This document shows positions 1-7,398 of a stretch of 18,805 nucleotides of DNA, one piece after another. The stretch's first letter is position 1. Each line of letters begins with the position of its first letter. The position numbers and the translations under genes are program-made. Source of the DNA: Glaciecola sp. UBA2563 (GTDB taxonomy: Bacteria; Pseudomonadota; Gammaproteobacteria; Enterobacterales; Alteromonadaceae); assembly GCA_002340325.1 (NCBI GenBank), contig DDLV01000154.1, positions 1 through 18,805 of the forward strand, given 5' to 3'. Below the pieces are notes generated by a model, which was not told the origin of the DNA, searched no databases, and saw only the letters and a program-made list of their open reading frames with translations.

Positions 1-160
1 TGTTTTCGAAGCTTTCAAATGTTCTACTCCTATAATCAAATGTAAATCAAATATTTTACTGCTCAACAATTAACGGGAAAATCGCCTAAAAAGCGAGCTC
101 AAACATTGCAGCGAACCTGTAATTTAACTTACCGTAATTAGTCACTTTCGGAGAACATAC

Positions 161-774
161 ATGAGCAAGATAGCTATTATTGTTGGTAGTCATCGGCAAG
201 CATCACAAAGTTTGAAAATTGGCCAGATGATGGAAAAAAAATTGGTACAACACTCCGGCTGTGAGGATGCATTTATCCTAAACCTTGCCAAAGCTGGACT
301 GCCGTTTTGGCAAAATCTTATAGCGATGAAGAGCAAAGCATTATCGATTCAAATAAAGCGGGTTTGATTGAAGCGGATGGGTTCATTGTAATATCTCCAG
401 AGTGGAATGGCATGGTGCCGTCGGTGCTTAAAAACCTCTTTCTATTATATTCAACTGATGTATTTGCACATAAACCGGGATTGATTGCCTCAATTTCTGC
501 AGGCGTTGGAGGTAGCTATCCAATTACGGAACTGCGCACTTCAAGCTATAAAAATTCTCGTATTTGTTATTTGCCTGAACATCTGATTTTTCGACATGTG
601 ACGTCAATATTCAATGATTCTGATGATTATCCAGATGATAATGACGAATCTACACAATCTTATATGTCTGAACGCACAGATTACTGTTTGGACTTGCTTC
701 TTAGCTATAGTGCAGCGTTAAAGACAGTTAGAGCAGATGTGCTCCAAAACCCTAAATTCGGAAATGGCATGTAG
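161..774 (+). pseudogene. NADPH-dependent FMN reductase, frameshifted
   Basis: Two overlapping reading frames together make one flavodoxin-fold FMN reductase of the NADPH_FMN_red family, which moves electrons from NADPH to FMN in the cytoplasm. The first frame (ATG at 161, GGAG at 150-153) carries the N-terminal phosphate-loop region GSHRQASQS and runs in frame to LPFW (ending at 310). The second frame carries the family hallmark ADGFIVISPEWNGMVPSVLK and continues to the stop at 772-774. Adding one base after TGG at 308-310 (for example TGGG) would read LPFWAKSYSDEEQ and give about 204 residues, normal for the family. As written, the first frame stops at 365-367 after a 68-residue product without the core. 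It is either a true frameshift mutation or a sequencing error. The second frame has a TTG at 307 but no convincing ribosome site. The family call is fairly sure; whether the gene is really dead is not. Confidence 0.8.
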
Positions 775-868
775 CCATTTACGGGCACATTAAGATAAGT
801 GTTGAAATTCAATTACACCTAGTGCATAACAGTCTTGATATCGATGAAAGGACGCAATCTATAATAAC

Positions 869-880
869 TAGATTAATCTA
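869..880. repeat. 12-bp perfect palindrome upstream of M14 gene
   Basis: TAGATTAATCTA is exactly self-complementary. It lies about 190 bases before the M14 peptidase start, in the 292-base gap 775-1066. It may be a protein-binding site; no regulator can be named. A 12-base AT-rich palindrome can also arise by chance. Confidence 0.35.
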
Positions 881-912
881 AAGACGTTACTTTTCATTAT
901 TAGAACAAGATG

Positions 913-938
913 TTTGGAAATTTGACTCAAATTCCAAA
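913..938. repeat. long imperfect inverted repeat upstream of M14 gene
   Basis: The left arm at 913-925 and the right arm at 927-938 are complementary over 12 pairs with a single bulged A in the left arm. As RNA it could fold into a hairpin with a loop of about three bases. No T-run follows on either strand, so it does not look like an intrinsic terminator of the FMN reductase gene. An operator or mRNA-leader element for the M14 gene, which starts 129 bases downstream, is possible. Confidence 0.45.
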
Positions 939-1066
939 ATAAAAATCAGCATATTCGATATGGAATCATTCTTCTTTTATCTTCTACTATTGCAGTATCT
1001 GAAAGAACAATGACCCTCGGTGTACGCACACTTTTAAAAAAACAATAATGTTAGGGTAATCGCCTT

Positions 1067-3745
1067 ATGAAATCTCATTTTAAACATCAAATAAACGCAG
1101 TTTTATTGTGCCTCTTATTCTTGTGTAGTGTTCAGGTACAAGGGAGCGGACCATTATGGCCTGGTACTTCATATTCGGATGATATTCCATCGTTTAAAGA
1201 CGTTTTGGGATACGAAGTGGGTGAAAAAATAGCAACTAATGCCGAAATGTATGCGTACTTTGACGCGTTGCAAAAAGCAGCACCCGATCGCGTGCAAGTG
1301 CACGAGTACGCCAAAAGCTGGCAAGGACGACCACTAATATATGTGATCATTGCAAGTCCTGAAAATCTGAAAAACATCGATGAGCTAACATCAAATGTAC
1401 AAAAGCTTGCAGATCCAAGAGTCACGTCACAGCGTCAAGCTAAATCCATCATCGACAGTCAGCCTGCGTTTGTCTGGCTCCAATATAGCGTGCATGGCAA
1501 TGAAATAAGTGGTACTGATGCTGCGATGATGATGGCGTATCATCTCCTTGCTGCACCTGATGACCCAATTAATAAGAATATCCTTGATAACACCGTAGTG
1601 TTTATCGACCCTTTACAAAATCCCGATGGTCGAGAACGGTTTGTTTCCCGATACTATGCCACTGTTGGCATGGAGCATAGCCCAGACAGATTAAGTGCAG
1701 AGCACAATCAGCCGTGGCCTAGCGGCAGACTTAACCATTATCTTTTTGATATGAATCGCGATTGGTTGGCGATTACGCAACCAGAGAGCAAAGGACGTAT
1801 TGCGGCAATCAATGAGTATTTGCCACAAGTCATCGTTGATGTGCATGAAATGGGCGGCGATTTGTCCTATTACTTTGCCCCCGCTGCGCAGCCGTTCAAT
1901 CCATTTATGACGCCGACGCAAATTGCCAATATGAATGCAATCGGTAAAAACCACGCAAAACATTTTGATGATTTTGGTTTTGATTATTTCACCCGCGAGA
2001 TATTTGATGCGTTTTATCCGGGTTATGGAGACAGTTGGCCAACTTTTTATGGTGCGTCTGCATCTACTTATGAAGTCGGTTCGGCAAGAGGTATGTTTTT
2101 TAAAAAGAGCAATGGTGACACTATTACGTTCTGGGATACTGTTCAACGCCAATTTGTCGCATCCATGTCGACGGCGGAGGGCACTGCACTTACTCGCGAA
2201 AAGCTCCTTAACGATTTTTATCAATATCAAGTCGATGCCATAGAAGAAGGAGAAGAAAACAAAGAAAGGATTTATGTATTGCCAAATGAGTCGAATCGCG
2301 AAGGTACACATAGATTGGCAACATTAATGGCTGAACACGGTGTGGAAGTATCTAAAGCAAGTGAAGATTTTTATGCTTGCGGAAAACGCTATCAACCGGG
2401 CAGCTTTGTGATTGATACGGCTCAACCTCGAGGTAGGTTTGTCAGCATGGCGTTCACCGAACAAGTTGATATGGCAGAAGACTTTTTAAAAGAGCAAGAA
2501 AGACGCCGAGCGCGAAACTTGAACGATCAAATTTACGATGTAACCGGTTGGTCGCTTCCGATGATGCTAAATGTTGAATCAGCCGCTTGTTCAAAGAGCG
2601 TGAAAGTAGACGGTGATTTGGTATCTGCAACAGATGTTTTGCTAGGTGAAGTAAACAAACCTAATGCTGAGGTCGCGTTTTTAGTACCGTGGGGCGATAT
2701 GTCAGCAACGCGATTTTTATCGTCTGCACTTAAACACGACATTAAACTCAAAAGTGTTGATGCCGCATTTGTATTGGATGACAACAAACGATATCCAGCC
2801 GGCACATTAGTCATTGAAAAAAGTAATAATTACCAGCGGTTGGCAGAGAAAATAGCAAAAATTGCTAAAGAAACTGGGGCTATCGTTGACGGCGCTGACA
2901 CGAGTTGGGTGACAGCAGGGCCAAGTTTTGGCAGTCCAAATACCGTTAGCATGGTTGCGCCGCGTGTTGCATTGGCGTGGGGCGAATCGACTTCTGCATT
3001 GAGTGCAGGGAACACTCGATTTGTGATTGAACGCCAGTTAGGTTACCCCGTGACAGCGATAACCTTGCCTGTGATGGCGCGCTCAAATCTTGATGACTAT
3101 GACGTAATTATTCTACCAGAGGGCAATTATGCACGTGCATTGGGTAAATCAGGTGCAGACAATCTAAAAGCCTGGGTGCAACAAGGTGGTGTATTGATTT
3201 CGCTCGGCGCAGCCAACCGTTTTTTGACCAGCAAAAACATTGGGTTATTGGATGTTAAAAGAGAGTCTGCTTTTCGAGAAGAGAAGCAAAAAAGTGGCGC
3301 TAAGGATAAAGATGTAGCCGCAGGTAAGCGTTTTGAAACGCGCGATGACTTGTCAAATGCGATTGTAGAAAATAACACATCCCCTGATAACGTATCAGGC
3401 GTACTGGTCAATATAGAGGTAGATCAGGAACATTGGTTGACTGCGGGTGTTGATGAAGCTCTAGTCACGGTAGCGTATGGTCGCGACATCTATACGCCCA
3501 TTACGTTAGACTCTGGAAAAAATCTCGCGTGGTTTAAGGGCAAAGACGAATTGCTTGCTAGTGGATATCTGTGGGAAGAAAACAGGCTTCAGTTAGCGTA
3601 CAAACCATTGTTAATTCATCAACCGATGGGCCGAGGTATGGTCATTGGCTTTACCCAATCGCCAACATATAGAGCTTATTTAGAGGGAATGAATACGTTG
3701 CTTGCAAACAGTATTTTTAGAGCAGCTGCACATGCGCAAAATTAG
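1067..3745 (+). CDS. secreted M14 zinc carboxypeptidase with C-terminal GATase-like domain
   Basis: Exported metallopeptidase of 892 residues. Residues 1-27 form a signal peptide (KHQ, then the hydrophobic AVLLCLLFLC). The M14 domain spans roughly 45-370. Zinc ligands are H143 and E146 in HGNE and H260 in DVHEMGG; NPDGR at 185-189 supplies the substrate-binding Asn/Arg region; E336 in YEVGSARG fits the catalytic glutamate. The remaining 500 residues are not peptidase. Around 640-740 they resemble a class I glutamine-amidotransferase-like fold (LDDYDVIILPEGNYAR, then QQGGVLISLGAA), and they end in MGRGMVIGFTQSPTYRAY, typical of the large M14 proteins of marine proteobacteria and Bacteroidetes. 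It probably trims peptides in the periplasm or outside the cell. The start is supported by AGGG at 1053-1056. The membrane-bound AraC regulator follows after 51 bases, probably on the same transcript. Family confident; substrate unknown. Confidence 0.92.
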   Translation: MKSHFKHQINAVLLCLLFLCSVQVQGSGPLWPGTSYSDDIPSFKDVLGYEVGEKIATNAEMYAYFDALQKAAPDRVQVHEYAKSWQGRPLIYVIIASPENLKNIDELTSNVQKLADPRVTSQRQAKSIIDSQPAFVWLQYSVHGNEISGTDAAMMMAYHLLAAPDDPINKNILDNTVVFIDPLQNPDGRERFVSRYYATVGMEHSPDRLSAEHNQPWPSGRLNHYLFDMNRDWLAITQPESKGRIAAINEYLPQVIVDVHEMGGDLSYYFAPAAQPFNPFMTPTQIANMNAIGKNHAKHFDDFGFDYFTREIFDAFYPGYGDSWPTFYGASASTYEVGSARGMFFKKSNGDTITFWDTVQRQFVASMSTAEGTALTREKLLNDFYQYQVDAIEEGEENKERIYVLPNESNREGTHRLATLMAEHGVEVSKASEDFYACGKRYQPGSFVIDTAQPRGRFVSMAFTEQVDMAEDFLKEQERRRARNLNDQIYDVTGWSLPMMLNVESAACSKSVKVDGDLVSATDVLLGEVNKPNAEVAFLVPWGDMSATRFLSSALKHDIKLKSVDAAFVLDDNKRYPAGTLVIEKSNNYQRLAEKIAKIAKETGAIVDGADTSWVTAGPSFGSPNTVSMVAPRVALAWGESTSALSAGNTRFVIERQLGYPVTAITLPVMARSNLDDYDVIILPEGNYARALGKSGADNLKAWVQQGGVLISLGAANRFLTSKNIGLLDVKRESAFREEKQKSGAKDKDVAAGKRFETRDDLSNAIVENNTSPDNVSGVLVNIEVDQEHWLTAGVDEALVTVAYGRDIYTPITLDSGKNLAWFKGKDELLASGYLWEENRLQLAYKPLLIHQPMGRGMVIGFTQSPTYRAYLEGMNTLLANSIFRAAAHAQN

Positions 3746-3782
3746 TTAGAAAATTATCTTGTCTATACTCATTACAGGATAT

Positions 3783-3799
3783 AGGAGATAACCTTTTTG
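3783..3799 (+). promoter_or_regulatory. ribosome binding site that sets a TTG start
   Basis: AGGAG at 3783-3787 sits 9 bases before the TTG at 3797. This supports initiation at TTG and gives the regulator its full first membrane segment. Confidence 0.65.
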
Positions 3800-4948
3800 A
3801 GCTTTTTTGAGCAACATCAGTTAATCTTGGGCTGGCGCAGCACTCTGCTGGGACTTATTTTTGTTCATCTACTAATAACATCAGCCGTGTTATTCAATAG
3901 AAAGACAGAGCGTCAAGCAAACCTGTTTCTAGCCTTTTTGTTAATACTGATTGCATTCGATTTGGTCCCTCAGATTATAGGGTTTGCAGGATTCTACGAT
4001 GCTTTTCCATGGCTTAGTTTTGCACCCTTCAGTAATGCTTCAGCCCTAGGTCCACTGCTATTAGGCTATGTGTTTGCCATGACGACCAGCAGGGTGTCAA
4101 AGGTCATCTACGCTGCATTAATACCGAGCATTACCATTTTTCTTTATCATTGCTATTGGTTTTTACAGCCACTTCAGGACAAATGGGACTGGGTAGCGTC
4201 ATATCATGGCAGTGTTATCTCACCGATATTTAATTATTATGCGCTTACTCTTGCATTGGTAAGCGTGATTATTTCCTTTCTTCAAATCAGGCGATATCGG
4301 CACTGGCTGGCTAATTTAAGCTCTGCAGCGATGGAGTTTGATCAGAGATGGCTACCACATTGCTTGATCGGATTTTTGATTCCTCTGATAGCTTGGTTAT
4401 TTATGGATGTTTATGCGTTTTTGTTTGGCCGACTTAGTTACTTCGAAGCATTTCCGTTTTATATCATTTTATCATTTTCAGCCTATGCGATAGCACAAGG
4501 TGCAATCACAAAAAGTAAGTTTTCGTTTCCTAAGATGCAGCATTCGGATGTCAGCAATGAAATCAACGCAGATTGCCGACAAGTTTCAGCATTGGAGGAA
4601 GCAGAATTAAATACGCATCAACGCGATGCCGCTAAGTTAAGAGATGTAATTGTTACTGAAAAGCTCTATTTACAACCGCGATTATCACTGCAAGATCTGG
4701 CGCGACACATGGCGACCAATGAAACCTATATCTCAAGGATTATAAATCAAGGAACAGGCGGCAATTTTAATCGCTTTGTCAATCAAATAAGGGTTGAATG
4801 TGCGCAAGAGGGCATAAAGTCTAAAAGGGGTGATTTACTTCAAATTGCGCTTGATAGCGGTTTTAACTCTAAGGCCACGTTCAATAGAGTGTTCAAAGAT
4901 ATTACCCAGCTAACACCTTCTCAATACAAACGTCAACTAAGTCATTGA
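3797..4948 (+). CDS. membrane-anchored AraC-family transcriptional regulator (7TM + HTH)
   Basis: Protein of 383 residues with two halves. The N-terminal half has about seven hydrophobic segments (near 9-32, 41-63, 75-95, 103-123, 146-163, 187-209 and 217-237), so the protein sits in the inner membrane. After a linker at 240-280, residues 285-381 form an AraC-type double helix-turn-helix: the first helix pair is in LSLQDLARHMATNETYISRII, and the second contains the conserved IALDSGFNSKATFNRVFK followed by LTPSQYKRQL. It probably senses a signal in or across the membrane and binds DNA while tethered. The 51-base gap after the M14 gene suggests co-transcription and perhaps control of that operon, which is inference. 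Its stop codon overlaps the tail of the convergent minus-strand gene by 7 bases. Architecture is clear; ligand and targets are unknown. Confidence 0.88.
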   Translation: MSFFEQHQLILGWRSTLLGLIFVHLLITSAVLFNRKTERQANLFLAFLLILIAFDLVPQIIGFAGFYDAFPWLSFAPFSNASALGPLLLGYVFAMTTSRVSKVIYAALIPSITIFLYHCYWFLQPLQDKWDWVASYHGSVISPIFNYYALTLALVSVIISFLQIRRYRHWLANLSSAAMEFDQRWLPHCLIGFLIPLIAWLFMDVYAFLFGRLSYFEAFPFYIILSFSAYAIAQGAITKSKFSFPKMQHSDVSNEINADCRQVSALEEAELNTHQRDAAKLRDVIVTEKLYLQPRLSLQDLARHMATNETYISRIINQGTGGNFNRFVNQIRVECAQEGIKSKRGDLLQIALDSGFNSKATFNRVFKDITQLTPSQYKRQLSH

Positions 4949-5430
4949 GAAAGAGAAACACTTTTGCTCAATGCGCTAAGAATGAAAGTGTAATCTGACT
5001 TTCGAATGCTAATAGTACTAAGAGCGACTTCCTTGTGTTTTTGTGTAATTTTCAATCCTCTGTATGGAAAGTGAAACCAACTTTTCTTGACAGTAAATGG
5101 CTTACTCAAATCGATGTTACATTGATGTTCAAGTATGCCATAGGTTGATGGTCCGGTAAGCTGATTGTGATTTAACACGATAGGATCTTTTGTCCATCTA
5201 CGGAAAATGAACACGCCCAAAAACGAACCTGCAACTACAATTCCGAGCATTTTTACATAGAAACTTGCTCCTAACTGTAAAAACAACAACTCTCCATATT
5301 GAACAAACGAGATTAATTCGCCCAACATCCATCCAAAAATTGCATAGCCGGAATATAGAAGGGAATACTTAATTCGATTATGTTTAATGTATCGCGTTGG
5401 TCCATCCATATTTAATAACTTCGAATTCAC
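4942..5430 (-). CDS. two-helix inner-membrane protein of unknown function
   Basis: I do not recognise a named family. The 162-residue protein has a basic N-terminus (RYIKHNRIKYS), a hydrophobic segment near 22-44, a second near 58-76 ending in FRRW, then a soluble C-terminal domain of about 85 residues rich in alternating beta-type stretches (PFTVKKSWFHF, GLKITQKHKEVALSTISI). That layout resembles bacterial membrane proteins with a PH-like C-terminal domain, but no motif proves it. The start is GTG at 5428-5430, overlapping the upstream gene's TGA as GTGA, so translation is probably coupled; an ATG at 5407-5409 is the alternative. The positive-inside rule puts both ends in the cytoplasm. The gene tail overlaps the AraC gene by 7 bases. 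Confidence 0.75.
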   Translation of the reverse strand: MNSKLLNMDGPTRYIKHNRIKYSLLYSGYAIFGWMLGELISFVQYGELLFLQLGASFYVKMLGIVVAGSFLGVFIFRRWTKDPIVLNHNQLTGPSTYGILEHQCNIDLSKPFTVKKSWFHFPYRGLKITQKHKEVALSTISIRKSDYTFILSALSKSVSLSQ

Positions 5431-5840
5431 TCTAGCTCTAATTGAGAAAAGTGAGTAGTATCATAGAAAAAGAACTGCAGCGCACAGTCGTTATTAATCA
5501 TTTTTCGCCACATAGCAATGTAATCGTAGTTTCCATCTACAGAATTCCAAAACTTTTCTGCTCGTGCTAAAAACTCTAACGTTGCGCTCTTTTCACCGCG
5601 AGCGTAAATTTCTCTTACCAACGAAGTGTCAGGCCCAAAGGTTGAAAGCACTGGGGAGGATTTAACATTGACGGATTCGAGTAAATATTGCTTTGCTAGT
5701 TCAAGATTGTTTTTGTAATGTGTATTCTTTTTTGCCACATGATCTGAGTAGGCTTTATTGTCGCAGGAAGTATATGAATATGCTGGAGATTGAATGACAG
5801 CTAAGAGACCGAAAAGAAAAATATTGCGCGGTTTTAACAT
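5427..5840 (-). CDS. small exported protein of unknown function
   Basis: The open frame reaches back to 5897, but I choose the ATG at 5838-5840. It has AGGG a few bases upstream, and it makes the protein begin with a clean signal peptide (MLKPRNIFLFGLLAVIQSPAYS, cleavage near residue 22-24). The mature part is about 114 residues with exactly two cysteines, C26 near its start and C119 near its end, which could form one disulfide in the periplasm. The middle is helical and mixed-charge (KKNTHYKNNLELAKQYLLES, EFLARAEKFWNS). No family is recognised. It is the first gene of a two-gene unit with the membrane protein that starts inside its stop codon, so the two may work as a pair at the envelope. 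Divergent from the acetyltransferase-like gene. Confidence 0.7.
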   Translation of the reverse strand: MLKPRNIFLFGLLAVIQSPAYSYTSCDNKAYSDHVAKKNTHYKNNLELAKQYLLESVNVKSSPVLSTFGPDTSLVREIYARGEKSATLEFLARAEKFWNSVDGNYDYIAMWRKMINNDCALQFFFYDTTHFSQLELE

Positions 5841-5988
5841 GATTTCCCTATACTGCAAGAAAATATAACCACGCGATAATGCCACTGATCTTGCCATATG
5901 ACAAATGTGCAGCGTTTAGCATGAGACGCATAGGATTTTTGATTAGATATGTGGGCTCGAAAAACAGCGCCAAGTTGAGTATAAAAAT
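5841..5988. promoter_or_regulatory. divergent intergenic region
   Basis: These 148 bases separate the minus-strand two-gene cassette from the plus-strand acetyltransferase gene and must hold both promoters. I see no convincing -35/-10 pair, dyad or riboswitch. Confidence 0.4.
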
Positions 5989-6624
5989 GTGAATAAAACA
6001 CGATTAGACTTTCGAAACTGGAATCGCCGCGAACATTATGAGTTTTTCAGCAAAATGGATGAACCGTTTTACTGCATCACAGCTGACGTTGACTGCACAA
6101 ATGCATATGCGTATAGCAAAGGTAATGGTTTATCATTTTTTAAGTACTATCATTTTATTGCAAGTCAGGTTGTTAATCGCATCAAGGCGTTTAGACTGAG
6201 AATTGAAGATGGTGAAGTATTTGAATACCATCGAATTAATTTAAGCACCACAATACTTAGACCTGACAATACGTTTGGTTTTGCACTGATTAAATACCAT
6301 GATAATTTTGAGTCTTTTGCTTTGGAATTTAATGAAGAGATGCGGGCGGTCATTGATTCTGAGGGGCTTCGTTTAGACGCGACAGGTAATCATCCAAATC
6401 AGATTCATTATTCCACGATTCCGTGGATTAACTTCACATCGCTTACACATGCACGAAACTTGAAAGTACCGGACTGCGTTCCCAAAATTTCGTTTGGTAA
6501 ATACAAAAGAGATTCTGACCGTCTGTTAATGCCAGTTTCCGTTCATGTGCATCATGGACTTATGGATGGTTATCACGTAGGTCAGTTTTTTGAGCAATTT
6601 GAAGCAGCATTAAATGTGGGTTGA
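5989..6624 (+). CDS. chloramphenicol acetyltransferase-fold O-acetyltransferase
   Basis: Cytoplasmic acyl-CoA-dependent acetyltransferase of 211 residues, the usual length of classical CAT trimers. The N-terminus has the conserved W-R-EH block (NWNRREHYEFF). The C-terminus carries the active-site motif HVHHGLMDGYHVGQF, where H189 fits the catalytic histidine and D193 the structural aspartate of HHxxxDG. IPWINFTS near 144-151 matches the region lining the acceptor site. The start is GTG at 5989 with GAG about ten bases upstream; an ATG shifted by two bases is immediately followed by a stop, so it cannot be the start. Chromosomal CAT-like enzymes in marine bacteria need not act on chloramphenicol, and no mobile element lies beside this one, so I call the fold and not the drug. 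It is probably a single-gene unit, ending 34 bases from the convergent BLUF gene. Confidence 0.87.
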   Translation: MNKTRLDFRNWNRREHYEFFSKMDEPFYCITADVDCTNAYAYSKGNGLSFFKYYHFIASQVVNRIKAFRLRIEDGEVFEYHRINLSTTILRPDNTFGFALIKYHDNFESFALEFNEEMRAVIDSEGLRLDATGNHPNQIHYSTIPWINFTSLTHARNLKVPDCVPKISFGKYKRDSDRLLMPVSVHVHHGLMDGYHVGQFFEQFEAALNVG

Positions 6625-6658
6625 AATAAAAAATTTCTGAGTGAATATGCTCGCAACA

Positions 6659-7141
6659 TTATAAACTAGTTTTGATTTGCCCCAGCGTTAAGTTAGTGTC
6701 ATGGAATAAAGAGATCAGTCGAATTTGGTTCCAAAGAAGGCGTACCCCTCGATCTCCTTCAGATATGCTGTTTTTTAAATACAACAAACAAAGCGACACA
6801 TAATCGGTTAGATTAAGAGAACTCAATTGTTCCTCAGATAAATATTGCATTGTCCAGTTTGAAAACATTCTTCTATCGTTTTCTTCGGTTTCAATTTGCT
6901 TAATGATTGCGTGTCTAGGATCGTTTTTTAAGTTGTTTAGCAGATTATCAATAGCATCTTTATGACCTTCTATGTATTGAAAGAATATATCTTTCGAAAA
7001 ACACAAGAAACCAGTAATGCCAAACTCCTTGTTTTTGAAGCCAGAAAGCACCGCTAAGTCGCTGATATCAGTCTCACAAAATGATTGATTGGATTTGCTT
7101 ATATAAAGCGCTCTTTTATAGGTTACAGCGGGTTCCATCAT
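6659..7141 (-). CDS. short BLUF-domain blue-light sensor protein
   Basis: Flavin-binding photoreceptor of 160 residues, the usual length of short BLUF proteins. Residues 9-105 are the BLUF domain and hold every residue of the FAD photocycle: Y13 in ALYISKS, N37 four residues before GITG, Q55 in FFQYIEGH, and W96/M98 in FSNWTMQY. Residues 106-160 are a helical tail that in short BLUF proteins packs on the domain and mediates oligomerisation or partner contact. There is no fused EAL, GGDEF or HTH output domain, so it should signal through a partner protein. Two adjacent ATGs (7139-7141 and 7136-7138) are possible starts and neither has a clear ribosome site. An exact inverted repeat lies about 110 bases upstream. 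The convergent CAT-like gene ends 34 bases away. Domain call is confident; output is unknown. Confidence 0.92.
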   Translation of the reverse strand: MMEPAVTYKRALYISKSNQSFCETDISDLAVLSGFKNKEFGITGFLCFSKDIFFQYIEGHKDAIDNLLNNLKNDPRHAIIKQIETEENDRRMFSNWTMQYLSEEQLSSLNLTDYVSLCLLYLKNSISEGDRGVRLLWNQIRLISLFHDTNLTLGQIKTSL

Positions 7142-7249
7142 GATATTTATTCATCTTTTACTGCAAATTCTTATAAGATTAGTCAGCCATGCAAAATATA
7201 AGGCGTTGGGGCACCGTAGTAGAATTATTCGCAACCTGCATTGATTTAG

Positions 7250-7264
7250 CTCAATAGTATTGAG
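7250..7264. repeat. perfect 7+1+7 inverted repeat upstream of BLUF gene
   Basis: CTCAATA, a central G, then TATTGAG form an exact dyad. It lies between the MscS gene end and the BLUF gene, 109-123 bases before the BLUF start. The one-base centre and the lack of a T-run argue against a terminator. A dimeric-regulator operator is the likelier reading, but no family is assigned. Nothing else notable is seen in the gap 7142-7398. Confidence 0.45.
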
Positions 7265-7398
7265 TAATGTGAGTTGGTATCTATTAGGCTTTTAGTCTGA
7301 AGTATTGTGTTAATAGCAACGCAATTTTAGGTTTTGTTGACTGATAAATTTACTTTGGCTTTCAGCATATTAATCTATCGATTTGTATGAATTGAAGG

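Noticed and set aside
76..96. Possible hairpin TCGC/GCGA near the left edge as a terminator
   Set aside because: The stem is only four pairs; the T-run exists only on the minus strand, where no gene in this window would end.
299..325. Programmed -1 ribosomal frameshift joining the two FMN reductase frames
   Set aside because: The junction has no standard X-XXY-YYZ slippery heptamer and I see no strong stem or pseudoknot just downstream. FMN reductases are not known to use frameshifting. A mutation or base-call error is simpler.
1691..2311. Long open frame on the minus strand (206 codons) inside the M14 peptidase gene
   Set aside because: It is antisense to a clearly conserved catalytic domain, its translation matches no family and its composition is odd. 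It is a shadow frame.
5841..5897. N-terminal extension of the small exported protein to 5897
   Set aside because: It would bury the signal peptide behind 19 extra residues, and the internal ATG at 5838-5840 has its own AGGG ribosome site.
5989..6624. Acquired chloramphenicol-resistance cassette
   Set aside because: No integron site, insertion sequence, inverted terminal repeat or compositional break is seen around it; only the fold and motif support a CAT relation.
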